NCBI GenBank assembly: GCA_900177435.1
Contig: FXAI01000003.1
Coordinates: 441,254 to 505,253 of the forward strand
Length of the DNA stretch: 64,000 nucleotides
Source of the DNA: Alteromonadaceae bacterium Bs31
GTDB lineage: Bacteria; Pseudomonadota; Gammaproteobacteria; Pseudomonadales; Cellvibrionaceae
Direction: 5' to 3'
This document shows positions 19,243-29,745 of this stretch, one piece after another. Every line of letters starts with the position of its first letter. Within the stretch, counting starts at the first letter, position 1. The notes under the pieces were generated by a model. The model had not been told where the DNA came from. It saw only the letters and a program-made list of their open reading frames with translations, and made no database searches. A program made the translations under genes and the position numbers.

Positions 19243-20097
19243 CTACAAGTTTGCCAGGTCCAGCCACAGCTCCTCTCTTTCCAGGGGCGTATTCGGGCCA
19301 ATATTGGGGTTATTAATGGTGTAAATTCGCCGCGCTCCCAGGTTGGCTTTTTGCAAGGCGTTTTTTACTTCCGGGTCATTAAAAAAGTGCTGATCAAACG
19401 AGCCATCGGCAATCGCTTTATTTAATCCGCTGTAAATCATAGTGGCGAGCTTCGGCTGGGTTTTACTCACATAGATGTAATAGGGCATTACATATTTAAG
19501 AATAATCCCCTGCTCTACCGTAAGAGGCAAATGGGAGTGATCGACAATCTCCTGCCAGGGTTCATGAACCCCCCGTGGAAAGGCATCAAAACGCCCACCT
19601 TCGAGCATGTAATACAAACCCTCGGATTTTAAACTTGTTACCACGCTTAATCCGGCAGCATTCAGTATGGCGGTATCAGACCAGGTTTTCCCCTGGCCCA
19701 TACGCAGGTTTTTTAAATCGTCCAAAGATTGCACGCGGTCGAATTTGGCCTGGTCACCCTGACGAATAATAAATACCCGGTGCCCCATCATGCCTTTATA
19801 AACGGGTATATGTATTGGCAAGTAGCGTTCATCTTTTGCTTTGGAGGCCCCGGTCCACAGAATACTCAGGTCGCCATTTTCCACCATTTCCGCAATACGG
19901 GCCCGGCTGATTTCCTCTGAGTTTTCCGAAAAGGTCACCCTTTCATCGGTGTAACTGGCAGCCAGTTTAAGCAGGCCAACCATATAGCGGTCGTTCGGTA
20001 AAACTCTTTTCTGGTGATACACCGTCAGTTCAGCGGTGGCCACTGTGCTGAGCAGAACCAGTAATACAGCCACAAGGCTCTTGGCTAGATGAAACAT
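19243..20097 (-). CDS. Periplasmic solute-binding-like protein (family 3 type)
   Basis: 284 residues. Signal peptide ends ATAELTVYH near residue 22. The two-lobe substrate-binding fold is suggested by LPNDRYMVGLLKLAASY, IARIAEMVENGDLSILW-like SRARIAEMVENGDLSILWTG, and LDDLKNLRMGQGKTWSD. No permease or ATPase is nearby, so it may feed a membrane sensor rather than an ABC transporter. Ligand unknown. Confidence 0.75.
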   Translation of the reverse strand: MFHLAKSLVAVLLVLLSTVATAELTVYHQKRVLPNDRYMVGLLKLAASYTDERVTFSENSEEISRARIAEMVENGDLSILWTGASKAKDERYLPIHIPVYKGMMGHRVFIIRQGDQAKFDRVQSLDDLKNLRMGQGKTWSDTAILNAAGLSVVTSLKSEGLYYMLEGGRFDAFPRGVHEPWQEIVDHSHLPLTVEQGIILKYVMPYYIYVSKTQPKLATMIYSGLNKAIADGSFDQHFFNDPEVKNALQKANLGARRIYTINNPNIGPNTPLEREELWLDLANL

Positions 20098-20271
20098 ATA
20101 CCCTCACGAATTGCGATAAAACGGTCATAGCTGGTCATGGGCGGCGAATATTGCCCTGATATTATGCAATATAGACCATTGGAACAGCTTTGATGGCCAA
20201 GTTCGGGGCTTTGATTGAGAGCCCCGAGCTAGATCATGCAACGCGAGAAGTAAGAGGAATAATGGCGCTGG

Positions 20272-21426
20272 CTAGCTTGAGCTAAAGGCACCTGCACTGG
20301 CCTGACAAACGTAGATATCTGCCTTGAGGCCACTTTGCTGGTAATATTTTTGTTCCACCGCGTGCAAGACCTGCTGCTCCAGCTCAGTGGCAACCAGAGC
20401 CACCACGCAACCACCAAAACCTCCGCCAGTCATGCGAACACCGCCCCTGCCCTTTAGCACCTCGGCAATAATACTCACCAGCGTATCGATGGCTGGTACG
20501 GTTATCTCGAAGTCGTCTTTCATGGAGCTGTGGGATGCAGCCATAAGTTCACCCATGAGCGTTAAGTCTCCCCTGGAGAGAGCCTCCGTGGCTGCAAGAG
20601 TGCGCTGGTTCTCTGAGATAACATGCAAGGCGCGCCTGTAGGCTACGGGGTCGATTTGAGCCTGCTCGGCACGCAGCTGCTGCAAACTCAGGTCGCGCAG
20701 CGCCTTCACCTTAAAGTGCGCAGCAACTTGCTCGCACTGCTGGCGACGCAGATTGTATTCACTGCCCACCAAGCCGCGTTTCACATTTGAATTAACAATT
20801 ATGAGGCTGCAATCGGCGGGCATGGCAACCATACGGGTTTCCAGCGAACGACAATCCAGCAACATTGCCTTGCCGCTCTCGCCAAGAGCAGAGACCAGCT
20901 GATCCATAATGCCGCAGTTACAGCCAACAAAGTTGTTTTCTGCTGCCTGACCAAACAGCGCTGCTTGTCTACCCCCGAGCGCTTCTCCACTTAAGCCGGT
21001 CAATGCAGCTGCAGATACATTTTCAAGTGCCGCAGATGAGCTTAAGCCCGCTCCCAAGGGCACATTGCCGCTGATCACCATATTGGCACCCGTAAGCAAC
21101 AAACCAGCGGACTGCATTTCGGCAATAACGCCCCGCAGATAATTACTCCAGGGCTGCTCATTATCCAACTGCATTTTTTCATCGAGGCAGAAACTTACTT
21201 TGCCCGCGGCTTCATCCAGAGCAATGGCTTCAATCCGACGATCGTCCCGCTTACTGGCAGCGATGGCAGTATAAAAATTTATGGCAACCGGCAGTACGAA
21301 ACCATCGTTATAATCTGTGTGCTCTCCGATAAGGTTAACTCTTCCCGGCGCGGTAAAAATTTTGTCTGCAGTTTTAGCAAAATATTGCTCGTGGCCATTA
21401 GCGGCAAGTCGCTTCGGGTCTTGCAT
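20272..21426 (-). CDS. galK: Galactokinase
   Basis: 384 residues. Signature GRVNLIGEHTDYNDGFVLP near residue 28, the ATP-binding GHMP motif LGAGLSSSAALE, and the C-terminal MTGGGFGGCVVALV. Phosphorylates galactose to galactose 1-phosphate, the first committed step of the Leloir pathway. It is the last gene of galE-galT-galK, 14 bases after galT. Confidence 0.96.
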   Translation of the reverse strand: MQDPKRLAANGHEQYFAKTADKIFTAPGRVNLIGEHTDYNDGFVLPVAINFYTAIAASKRDDRRIEAIALDEAAGKVSFCLDEKMQLDNEQPWSNYLRGVIAEMQSAGLLLTGANMVISGNVPLGAGLSSSAALENVSAAALTGLSGEALGGRQAALFGQAAENNFVGCNCGIMDQLVSALGESGKAMLLDCRSLETRMVAMPADCSLIIVNSNVKRGLVGSEYNLRRQQCEQVAAHFKVKALRDLSLQQLRAEQAQIDPVAYRRALHVISENQRTLAATEALSRGDLTLMGELMAASHSSMKDDFEITVPAIDTLVSIIAEVLKGRGGVRMTGGGFGGCVVALVATELEQQVLHAVEQKYYQQSGLKADIYVCQASAGAFSSS

Positions 21427-21440
21427 TGTATTTATCTCTT

Positions 21441-22478
21441 CTATTTATTTTTGTAGTGCTGTTCTGGAAGGGCGCGCAAGCGCTCTGCCGCTTGCTCCGG
21501 TGTCAGGTCTCGCTGTGCCTCGGCAAGCATTTCGTAACCCACCATAAATTTTCTAACCGTGGCCGAACGCAATAAGGGCGGATAGAAATGCGCGTGCAAT
21601 TGCCAGGCAGGGTGCTCCCCGCCATCAAAGGGGGCACCGTGCCAACCCATAGAATAGGGGAATGAGATCTGAAATAGATTGTCGTAACGGATGGTGATCT
21701 GCTTGATAATATCTGCCAGAGAGAAACGTTGCGCCTGCCCCAATTGAGTCATTTTTTGCAGCGCAAATTTCGGCAATAAAAGCGTCTCGAAAGGCCAGCC
21801 CGCCCAGTAGGGAACGAGCACCAACCAGTCCTCGTTTTCTACCACAATGCGCTCGCTCTTTTCACACTCCCGCTGCACATAATCCAGTAGTAATGCACGG
21901 CCATTGCGCTGCCAATAGTGCAGTTGCTTGTCATGTTCCCGCGCGACCAGCGTAGGCATATTTTTCTGTGCCCACACCTGCCCATGGGGATGCGGCATGG
22001 AGCAGCCCATCATTGCGCCTTTATTTTCGAACAATTGCACACAGGGATAGTGGGCGGCCAACTGTTCTGTTTGTTGCACCCAGGTATCTACGATTAGCTT
22101 TATCTGCCCCTCATCCAGCTCTGGAAGGGTTTTACTGTGGTCCGGGGAAAAGCAGATTACCCGTGCTTCACCCTGCTCTGCCTGCAGGCGAAACAGTTGG
22201 TCATCGCTGTGGTGCTCTGGCGTATCTTTTTGCAGCGCTGCAAAATCATTATTGAAAACATAAGTACCCGTGTAGGGCGGGTTTTCATCGCCGGTTATAC
22301 GCTTGTTGCCGGGGCACAGAAAACAACCTGCATCATAGCTGGGCTGCAAGCCACCTTCGGGTGTTTCCGACTGCCCCTGCCAGGGGCGCTTGGCTCGATG
22401 TGGCGATACCAGAATCCAATCGCCATTAAGTGGGTTGTATCGACGGTGAGGGTGATCAGAGGGTTCAAATTCAGTCAT
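21441..22478 (-). CDS. galT: Galactose-1-phosphate uridylyltransferase
   Basis: 345 residues. The active-site motif is [10 protein letters not shown], with the nucleophilic histidine between the flanking residues; zinc ligands are in CFLCPGN and the N-terminal [22 protein letters not shown] block is typical. Exchanges UMP between UDP-glucose and galactose 1-phosphate. Five bases separate it from galE. Confidence 0.96.
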   Translation of the reverse strand: MTEFEPSDHPHRRYNPLNGDWILVSPHRAKRPWQGQSETPEGGLQPSYDAGCFLCPGNKRITGDENPPYTGTYVFNNDFAALQKDTPEHHSDDQLFRLQAEQGEARVICFSPDHSKTLPELDEGQIKLIVDTWVQQTEQLAAHYPCVQLFENKGAMMGCSMPHPHGQVWAQKNMPTLVAREHDKQLHYWQRNGRALLLDYVQRECEKSERIVVENEDWLVLVPYWAGWPFETLLLPKFALQKMTQLGQAQRFSLADIIKQITIRYDNLFQISFPYSMGWHGAPFDGGEHPAWQLHAHFYPPLLRSATVRKFMVGYEMLAEAQRDLTPEQAAERLRALPEQHYKNK

Positions 22479-22483
22479 ATAGT

Positions 22484-23506
22484 TTAGTCGTCGTCATAAC
22501 CATTGGGATTAGCCGACTGCCAGCGCCAGGCGTCCTGCACCATCCGTTTTATATCGTATTCAGCTTGCCAGCCAAGCTGCTGCTGCGCCAGGGTGGGGTC
22601 GGCGTAACACTCGGCAATATCTCCAGCACGGCGAGGTGCAAAGGTGTGGGGAATGGCCTTTCCACAGGCTTGCTCAAAGGCGTGAATAATTTCCAGCACA
22701 CTGGAACCTTTGCCTGTACCCAGGTTATAGGTGTAACAGCCCGCATCGGCGGAGAGCAATTTCTGCAAGGCTTTCACGTGGCCGCGCGCCAGGTCCACCA
22801 CATGAATATAATCTCGCACGCCGGTACCGTCGGGCGTGGAGTAGTCGTTACCAAAAACTTTCAGCTGCTCCAGTTTACCCACAGCAACCTGCGCCACGTA
22901 AGGCAAGAGGTTATTAGGAATGCCTTGGGGGTCTTCTCCTATATCGCCACTCTGGTGGGCACCAATGGGGTTGAAATAACGCAACAGAGAGACTCGCCAA
23001 TCAGTATTGGGCGCCTTGCAGCAATCACGCAGTATCTCCTCAACCATCAATTTACTGCGGCCATAGGGGTTGGTGGCTGAGGTGGGAAAGTCTTCTAGAA
23101 TGGGAACGGAAGCCGGGTCACCGTAGACCGTTGCAGAGGAACTGAACAAAATTTTGTTCACTTTGGCATCTTCCATGGCCTGACACAGAGTCAGTGTACC
23201 GCTCACATTATTTTCAAAATAAGTGAGCGGAATCTCACAGGACTCGCCCACCGCCTTCAAACCGGCAAAGTGAATAACTGCCGCAATAGAGTATTTACTG
23301 AAGATTGCTGCCAACGCTGACTTATCACGTATGTCTGCTTCAACAAATTCAATATGCCTACCGGTAATACGCTCAACACGATAAATAGCTTCGCGCTTGC
23401 TGTTGCAGAGGTTATCTACCACTACAAGTTCGAAACCTGCTTCCAATAATTCAATGCAGGTGTGGCTGCCAATATAGCCTGCGCCCCCTGTTACCAGTAC
23501 TTGCAT
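22484..23506 (-). CDS. galE: UDP-glucose 4-epimerase
   Basis: 340 residues. NAD motif [11 protein letters not shown] at the N terminus, [10 protein letters not shown] with the catalytic serine/threonine region, and the YxxxK pair in [13 protein letters not shown]-terminal [19 protein letters not shown] is typical. Interconverts UDP-galactose and UDP-glucose. First gene of the gal operon; the likely promoter lies about 215 bases upstream. Confidence 0.97.
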   Translation of the reverse strand: MQVLVTGGAGYIGSHTCIELLEAGFELVVVDNLCNSKREAIYRVERITGRHIEFVEADIRDKSALAAIFSKYSIAAVIHFAGLKAVGESCEIPLTYFENNVSGTLTLCQAMEDAKVNKILFSSSATVYGDPASVPILEDFPTSATNPYGRSKLMVEEILRDCCKAPNTDWRVSLLRYFNPIGAHQSGDIGEDPQGIPNNLLPYVAQVAVGKLEQLKVFGNDYSTPDGTGVRDYIHVVDLARGHVKALQKLLSADAGCYTYNLGTGKGSSVLEIIHAFEQACGKAIPHTFAPRRAGDIAECYADPTLAQQQLGWQAEYDIKRMVQDAWRWQSANPNGYDDD

Positions 23507-23891
23507 AGTTCCGCCCTAAATTGCTTGATAGAAAACGCCGTCACAAAGTGATGACGCATAGCTTTCGCCCTGTTCAGCCGCTGCTTACTGTCTACAACAT
23601 CTTGTGCCCAGAATCGCCCACTCGCACAAAAAAACGCAAAGCGCACAAAAGCCACAGCAGCGCGATAAAACGCCTGCGCGAATCTTCCATCATTTGTGTG
23701 ACCATCTCAAGCATGGGGCTATTATATTCACCGTTGAAGTGACCTCAGCCAGTGAAGGCTAAATGATGGGCGTAGCATTCGGTCAAATAAACAACAATAG
23801 TGAATTCTTCCATGGGAACCAAACCAATTAGGCTATAATCGCCCGGCTGAATTCGAGGGAACGCGTTCTACTCCAGCTTTCTTATAAAAAT
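23507..23891. promoter_or_regulatory. Divergent control region of galE and dctQ, with LacI-like half-palindrome
   Basis: No gene seen. On the minus strand a consensus -10 TATAAT (23726-23721) is directly preceded by the near-palindrome TTCACCGTTGAA (23727-23738), which has the central CG and one mismatch pair of a LacI/GalR-type operator. On the plus strand TATAAT at 23834-23839 is a -10 candidate for dctQ, about 55 bases from its ATG. No good -35 was seen for either. Confidence 0.5.
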
Positions 23892-24422
23892 ATGAATCAA
23901 TCAATAAGCCTATATTTAGTATCACATATTGACGCTCTGAGCCAGTTCATAGGTAAAGCCCTTGCCTGGTTAACTCTGCTTATGGTCTTGTTGGTGGCCT
24001 TAGTGGTGGCCATGCGAACATTTCTGGACAAGGGCTCAATCCCGTTACAGGAATCTATCACCTATATGCATGCCGCCGTATTTTTATTGTGCCTGGGCTA
24101 TAACGTGCAACAGGGTGCCCATGTAAGGGTAGATGTATTTTACGGCCGCTTTAATAAGAGCCAAAAAGCCTGGGTGGATGCCATTGGTGCTGTTTGCTTC
24201 CTGTTACCGTTCGCCTTGTTTCTCATGCTTAGCAGCTTGCAGTTCGTGGCCAATGCCTGGCAAATATCCGAGACCTCCGCCGACCCCGGCGGGCTTCCTT
24301 TTGTCTATGCCCTGAAAACCTTGATACCTCTTGCTGGCCTGCTACTGGCTCTTCAAGCCCTGGCAGAGGTACTACGAGCTCTGCATACGCTATGCTGGGC
24401 AGACAACAGCGAGCCATCGTGA
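23892..24422 (+). CDS. dctQ: TRAP transporter small permease (DctQ)
   Basis: 176 residues, four predicted membrane helices, with the family pattern SITYMHAAVFLLCLGYNVQQGAHVRVD followed by the second pair of helices (shown split here: SITYMHAAVFLLCLGYN / VQQGAHVRVD). Forms the membrane complex with DctM. Ribosome site is weak. Its stop overlaps the dctM GTG by four bases. Confidence 0.9.
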   Translation: MNQSISLYLVSHIDALSQFIGKALAWLTLLMVLLVALVVAMRTFLDKGSIPLQESITYMHAAVFLLCLGYNVQQGAHVRVDVFYGRFNKSQKAWVDAIGAVCFLLPFALFLMLSSLQFVANAWQISETSADPGGLPFVYALKTLIPLAGLLLALQALAEVLRALHTLCWADNSEPS

Positions 24423-25792
24423 CCCAATACCTTCCGCTACTCATGTTCCTGCTTGTTTGTGCCGCACTAATGCTGGGCTACCCGGTCGCCTTTACACTGG
24501 CAGGCTGTGCCTTGTTTTTTGCGGGCATCGGCAGCCTGTTTGGCGCTTTCGATATTAATCTATTGCTGCTCTACCCCGACCGAATCTTCAGCGGCACAGT
24601 CAGCAATACCACTCTCATCGCAGTACCGCTGTTCGTGTTTATGGGAGTAATGCTGGAGCGTTCGAAAATCGCAGAAGAACTGCTGGAGCGAATGGCTCAT
24701 GCCTGTGCACGCTTTCCAGCCGGTTTAGGCCTTTCTGTCGTGGCTGTAGGTATGCTGATGGCTGCCAGCACCGGTATCGTTGGCGCAACGGTAGTAACCA
24801 TGGGCCTGATGTCCCTCCCCACGATGCTGAAAAGCAAATACGATCCTGCTCTGGCGGCGGGCACAATTTGCGCAACGGGCACGCTCGGGCAGATAATTCC
24901 ACCGTCTATTGCACTGGTATTGCTCGGGGATGTACTGTCCAGTGCCTACCAGCAGGCCCAGCTTAACCTGGGGGTATTTAATGCTCAGCCAGTCTCAGTA
25001 GGGGACTTATTTATCGGGGCAATTATTCCCGGCCTGGTTCTGGTGGTGTTGTACCTCATCTATTTACTCCTTGTTGGTGTGCTCAAACCCTCTCTCGCAC
25101 CAGCATTCGAGGACGATGAGACAGTTACCACCCGCCAGCTGTTAATCAGCATTGCGCCACCTATTACACTCATTTTACTGGTCTTGGGCTCCATTATTTC
25201 TGGTGCAGCTACACCCACAGAGGCTGCCGGTGTGGGGGCTCTCGCGGCCATTGTACTGGCCGCGTTGAAGCGCCAACTCAGCGTTAACACCTTGCGTGAA
25301 GTGGTTCGTTCCACCACCAAAGTCACCGCTATGGTATTTGCCATACTGCTGGGTGCCTCGCTATTTTCACTGGTATTCCAGGGGCTGGGCGGTGATGAAC
25401 TGGTGGCCAGCTTCTTCCACGAACTGCCCGGCGGCACCTTTATGTCACTTCTGCTGGTTATGCTGGCAATATTCCTACTGGGCTTTATTCTCGATTTTAT
25501 CGAAATTACCTTTGTGGTTATCCCCATCGTTGGCCCTGTTTTGCTGGGCATGGGGGTAGATCCGGTTTGGCTTGGAATAATGATTGCAGTTAATTTGCAA
25601 ACGTCTTTCTTAACGCCGCCGTTTGGTTTCGCGCTATTTTACCTGCGCGGCGTAGCGCCCGCTTCAGTGAGCACTGGCGCAATTTACAAAGGCGTGCTGC
25701 CATTTATTGTCATCCAACTATTTATGATGGCCCTATTGGCACTGTGGCCCGAACTTGCAACCTGGCTGCCAGGGAAATTAGCAGCAAATTAA
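24419..25792 (+). CDS. dctM: TRAP transporter large permease (DctM)
   Basis: About 458 residues, 12 or more membrane helices. Conserved pieces are FMGVMLERSKIAEELLERMA, the periplasmic loop GATVVTMGLMSLPTML and IIPPSIALVLLGDVLSS. I chose the GTG at 24419, whose GTGA overlap with the dctQ stop is typical of coupled pairs; an ATG 27 bases earlier is also in frame. Drives Na+-dependent solute import with DctQ and a DctP. yciA begins 13 bases later. Confidence 0.92.
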   Translation: MTQYLPLLMFLLVCAALMLGYPVAFTLAGCALFFAGIGSLFGAFDINLLLLYPDRIFSGTVSNTTLIAVPLFVFMGVMLERSKIAEELLERMAHACARFPAGLGLSVVAVGMLMAASTGIVGATVVTMGLMSLPTMLKSKYDPALAAGTICATGTLGQIIPPSIALVLLGDVLSSAYQQAQLNLGVFNAQPVSVGDLFIGAIIPGLVLVVLYLIYLLLVGVLKPSLAPAFEDDETVTTRQLLISIAPPITLILLVLGSIISGAATPTEAAGVGALAAIVLAALKRQLSVNTLREVVRSTTKVTAMVFAILLGASLFSLVFQGLGGDELVASFFHELPGGTFMSLLLVMLAIFLLGFILDFIEITFVVIPIVGPVLLGMGVDPVWLGIMIAVNLQTSFLTPPFGFALFYLRGVAPASVSTGAIYKGVLPFIVIQLFMMALLALWPELATWLPGKLAAN

Positions 25793-25805
25793 ACTGGGGA
25801 AATGA

Positions 25806-26204
25806 ATGTCCAAACACGATGAAGACCCAACACCCAACGGCGAACTGGTTTTACAAACCCTGGCGCTGCCCAAAGACACCAATTCCAACGGCGATATATT
25901 CGGCGGCTGGCTGTTATCGCAAATGGATCTTGGCGGGGCAATTGCGGCCAGAGAGGTAGCACGAGGTAGAGTTACCACCGTTGCCATAGGCAGCATGGGC
26001 TTTCTAAGACCCGTGCCGGTGGGCTCAACCGTCAGCTGCTATTGTGAGGTGACTGAAATAGGACGCGCGTCAGTTAAAACTCTGGTAGAGGTTTGGGTAA
26101 AACAATACGACAAAAGTGACCAGCAAAAAGTAACCGAAGGTGAGTTTGTTTACGTAGCCATTGATGATAGCGGCCGCACTCGACCGGTACCAAGCCAACG
26201 ATAA
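25806..26204 (+). CDS. yciA: Acyl-CoA thioesterase YciA-like
   Basis: 132 residues, hot-dog fold. The pattern NGDIFGGWLLSQMDLGGAIA with the active-site aspartate, and TVAIGSMGFLRPVPVGS, match YciA. Hydrolyses acyl-CoA of various chain lengths. GGGGA ribosome site, 13 bases after dctM, so probably co-transcribed. Confidence 0.9.
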   Translation: MSKHDEDPTPNGELVLQTLALPKDTNSNGDIFGGWLLSQMDLGGAIAAREVARGRVTTVAIGSMGFLRPVPVGSTVSCYCEVTEIGRASVKTLVEVWVKQYDKSDQQKVTEGEFVYVAIDDSGRTRPVPSQR

Positions 26205-26341
26205 AAAGGCCTTGCACCAACGAAACACCAGAGTACGCTCCTGACTGCCAAGCTTAGGCCGAGTAGTGCAAAGCTGGCAGAATTTTAAAGCAGGTCGATG
26301 CATTTAAGAGCGCGCAGCAAAGAGCAGGAGTATCAACCGGG

Positions 26342-27475
26342 TTAACGTGCTTCGAAGTAGGCTTCCTCACTTATACGATGGTAGTCACGCACGTTTTCCA
26401 GGTAGCTTTTGTAGGAATGATATACCTTGGCAAACACAGGGTCCTGCGCAGACATCTCCTCGTACAACTCAGTGGAAATATTTTTAAAGTGTGCGAGAAC
26501 ATCGTCTGGAAACCTGCGCAAGTCTACTCCATGCTCATTAATCAGCTCTTCTAACGCTGCATTATTTCGCGCGGTATATTCATCCAGCATATCCTGATTC
26601 ACCATCCGTGCCGCCGCTACAATAATGCCTTGCAGGTCATCCGGCAAGGTATTGTATGCGTCCTTATTCACAATAATTTCCAGCGTAGGCCCCGGCTCGT
26701 GCCAACCCGGATAATAATAATATTGGGCGATTTGATGAAAACCAAACGCCAGGTCGTTATACGGGCCCACCCACTCAGTTGCATCAATAACACCCGACTG
26801 CAAAGAAGTGAAAAGTTCACCGCCAGGAATATTAATAGCTTCGCCGCCCGCCCGGCTAAATACCTCACCCCCAATACCAGGGATACGCATTTTCAAACCG
26901 CTTAGATCGTCTACGGAATTAATTTCCCTGTTAAACCAGCCACCCATTTGCACACCGGTATTCCCTGCCGCAAAGGGAATTAAATTGAAGGGCTCGTATA
27001 CCTCGCGCCACAATTCCAAGCCCCCACCATAATGCAGCCAGCCGTTTAATTCCTGCGCATTCATACCAAAAGGCACCGAGGCAAAAAACACAGCCGCAGG
27101 AATTTTACCCTTCCAATAATAAGCTGCGCTGTGCCCCATCTGAACACTACCCGAAGACACCGCGCCAAAGACTCCCATAGGAGGGACAATTTCATTCGCC
27201 CCATGCACCTGGATTTTTAGACGACCAGCACTCATCTTATTAACCATACGGGCAAAATTTTCCGGTGCTGAGCCTAAACCCGGAAAATTCTTGGGCCAGG
27301 TGGTAACCAGCTTCCACTCAAATATTTCTGCACTGGTTTTTTCCATCACATGGGCATTCTCTACCTTTTTGGCCGAACTCAGCACCAACAGGGTAAAGAG
27401 CAAAACACACAAGGCTGCAAGAAATATAATTAGCGCGGGAAGCCACCAGGGCTGATATCGTGCCTGTCTATTCAT
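26342..27475 (-). CDS. TRAP transporter substrate-binding protein, TakP-like (DctP)
   Basis: 377 residues. A single N-terminal membrane helix (about 12-34) may anchor it rather than be cleaved. The mature part matches the TakP family: ATEWVGPYNDLAFGFHQIA and YYYPGWHEPGPTLE, which in TakP shape a 2-oxoacid site with Na+. The likely ligand is therefore a 2-oxo acid such as pyruvate, by analogy only. It is convergent to dctQM-yciA, an unusual split for a TRAP system. Confidence 0.88.
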   Translation of the reverse strand: MNRQARYQPWWLPALIIFLAALCVLLFTLLVLSSAKKVENAHVMEKTSAEIFEWKLVTTWPKNFPGLGSAPENFARMVNKMSAGRLKIQVHGANEIVPPMGVFGAVSSGSVQMGHSAAYYWKGKIPAAVFFASVPFGMNAQELNGWLHYGGGLELWREVYEPFNLIPFAAGNTGVQMGGWFNREINSVDDLSGLKMRIPGIGGEVFSRAGGEAINIPGGELFTSLQSGVIDATEWVGPYNDLAFGFHQIAQYYYYPGWHEPGPTLEIIVNKDAYNTLPDDLQGIIVAAARMVNQDMLDEYTARNNAALEELINEHGVDLRRFPDDVLAHFKNISTELYEEMSAQDPVFAKVYHSYKSYLENVRDYHRISEEAYFEAR

Positions 27476-27524
27476 TAAGGCCTCGTCATTGCGATCTATC
27501 CATTGTTATATTTTTATAGAGAGC

Positions 27525-29705
27525 TTAGTAAAGCGCTTCCAGCTTAGCGTATTGCATTACCAGGCGCTTGGTACCCTCTCCCGGGAAATTAACCACCACT
27601 TGTGCATTGGCACCACGACCTTCGAATTGCAGTATGGTGCCCTCACCGTATTTTGGATGAAGTACGGACTGCCCCAACGAAAAACCCGGAAATTCATCCA
27701 CCTCTTTTTGAGACGGATAATTTGAAGAAAAGCTGACCGGACGCGTGACACTGGCTTTAATACGCACCTCCCGAATAAGCGAGGGAGGAATTTCCCGCAC
27801 AAAGCGTGAGATGGCATTAAAATTATCACTGCCATGCATACGACGACTTTCGGCGAAACTGATCACCAGCTTTTTCATTGCGCGGGTAATTCCCACGTAG
27901 CACAGGCGGCGCTCTTCTTCGAGGCGCCCATGCTCTTCCAGCGACATTTTGTGCGGAAATAAATTCTCTTCCATTCCCGCAAGAAAAACCAAGGGAAACT
28001 CCAGCCCTTTTGCGCTGTGCAAGGTCATCATTTGCACCGCATCTTCAAACTCTTCCGCCTGGGTATCGCCGGCGTCTAAGGCTGCGTTATTTACAAATTC
28101 CTGCAAGGGCGTAAGGTTTTCTTCTTCTGACTCAAACAATCTGCAAGCGCTTACCAGTTCCTGCAAGTTTTCTACTCGCGCCTGCCCTTTTTCGCCCTTC
28201 TCCTTTTTGTGGAAATCCAGCAGGCCGCTATTCACAATGGCCGCCTCGGCAACATCACCGAGCGCCAAAGCCTCGGCGTTATCACTCAGCTCATCCAGCA
28301 AGGTAACAAAGCTTTCTAAGGCCTTACTCGCTCTCGCAGTAAAAACATTATTGCGAACAGCCCCCATCATCGCATCATAAAGAGAGCAGCCCTGCTCCCG
28401 CGCGAATACGCGAATATTCTCAATAGTTTTCGCCCCGATACCACGCGTGGGGGTATTGATAACCCTCTCCCAGGCCGCATCATCATTTCGATTGACGATT
28501 AAACGCAAATAGGCCAGTGCATTTTTAATTTCCAGCCGCTCATAAAACCTCTGCCCGCCGTAAATTCTGTAGGGGATCCCCTCACGCAAAAAAGCTTCTT
28601 CAAGAACTCGGGACTGGGCATTAGAACGATACAAAATGGCACAATCACTGTTATTGCAGTTAGCGTCATCGGTAAATTCCTTTACTCGTTCAACAATGTA
28701 GCGCGCTTCATCCTGCTCATTAAACGCAGTGTATAAATCGATAGGGTCGCCATCACCGGAATCGGTCCACAGCGCTTTCCCCAAACGCTGTGCATTGTTT
28801 TGTATTACTGCGTTGGCAGCGTTGAGAATGGTGGCGCTTGAACGGTAGTTTTGCTCAAGCCGCGTAAGCGCTACTGGAGCAAAATCTTTTTCAAACTGCT
28901 GAATATTTTCGATTTTTGCACCGCGCCAACCATAAATACTTTGGTCGTCATCACCAACGGCGGTAACCACACTCGCTTTTCCGGATAACACACGCAACCA
29001 GGCATACTGCACTGCGTTAGTGTCTTGAAATTCATCCACCAGTAAGGCGCGAAAGCGTGTTTGATAATGCGTGAGCAATGTGGGGTTTTTCAACCACAAC
29101 TCATGTGAGCGCAACAGCAGCTCGGCAAAATCCACAACACCACCGCGTTCACAGGCTTCTTCATACGCCTGGTAAACCTGCTTCATGGTGCACAGAAAGG
29201 GGTCTTGGCTTTCACCCATATGCTGCGGGCGTATGCCTTCATCTTTTTGCCCGTTAATAAACCACTGCGCCTGCTTGGCGGGCCAGCGGCTATCATCCAA
29301 ATTTAAAGCGGTGTATACGCGCTTTACAAAACGTAGCTGATCATCACTGTCTAAAATCTGAAAATTTTGCGATAAGCCCGCTTCTTGCCAATGGGTTTTT
29401 AACAGCCGGTGAGCGATACCATGAAAAGTGCCCACCCATAAGCTGCGGGAACTGAAAGGCATATTGTCTTCAAGCAGGGCGCTTAAGCGCTCTTTCATTT
29501 CCTTGGCAGCCTTGTTGGTAAAGGTTACTGCCATAATCTGATGAGGAGACAAGCCATGTTGCTGAATTAGCCAAGCTATGCGATGTACCAGTACACGAGT
29601 TTTTCCACTGCCAGCACCCGCCAGCACCAACTGGTTGACCGGCTCAGCGCTCACTGCCTGGCATTGGGCGGAGTTAAGTTGTTGAAGGAGTTCAGAATTT
29701 TGCAT
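27525..29705 (-). CDS. uvrD: DNA helicase II, UvrD
   Basis: About 726 residues, the usual length. Walker A GAGSGKT with lysine at 35, DEFQDTN (Walker B), GDDDQSIYGWRGA, the motif IV-VI series including TLHSAKGLEFPLVFLAGMEE (20 shown) and VGITRAMKKL. The C-terminal GTKRLVMQYAKLEAL matches UvrD. Unwinds 3'-5' in nucleotide-excision and mismatch repair. The frame extends to 29789, but the family begins at this ATG. Confidence 0.95.
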   Translation of the reverse strand: MQNSELLQQLNSAQCQAVSAEPVNQLVLAGAGSGKTRVLVHRIAWLIQQHGLSPHQIMAVTFTNKAAKEMKERLSALLEDNMPFSSRSLWVGTFHGIAHRLLKTHWQEAGLSQNFQILDSDDQLRFVKRVYTALNLDDSRWPAKQAQWFINGQKDEGIRPQHMGESQDPFLCTMKQVYQAYEEACERGGVVDFAELLLRSHELWLKNPTLLTHYQTRFRALLVDEFQDTNAVQYAWLRVLSGKASVVTAVGDDDQSIYGWRGAKIENIQQFEKDFAPVALTRLEQNYRSSATILNAANAVIQNNAQRLGKALWTDSGDGDPIDLYTAFNEQDEARYIVERVKEFTDDANCNNSDCAILYRSNAQSRVLEEAFLREGIPYRIYGGQRFYERLEIKNALAYLRLIVNRNDDAAWERVINTPTRGIGAKTIENIRVFAREQGCSLYDAMMGAVRNNVFTARASKALESFVTLLDELSDNAEALALGDVAEAAIVNSGLLDFHKKEKGEKGQARVENLQELVSACRLFESEEENLTPLQEFVNNAALDAGDTQAEEFEDAVQMMTLHSAKGLEFPLVFLAGMEENLFPHKMSLEEHGRLEEERRLCYVGITRAMKKLVISFAESRRMHGSDNFNAISRFVREIPPSLIREVRIKASVTRPVSFSSNYPSQKEVDEFPGFSLGQSVLHPKYGEGTILQFEGRGANAQVVVNFPGEGTKRLVMQYAKLEALY

Positions 29706-29745
29706 GGAGGCGATTGTAGCAGAACAAAGCGCCTCGCAAGGAATT

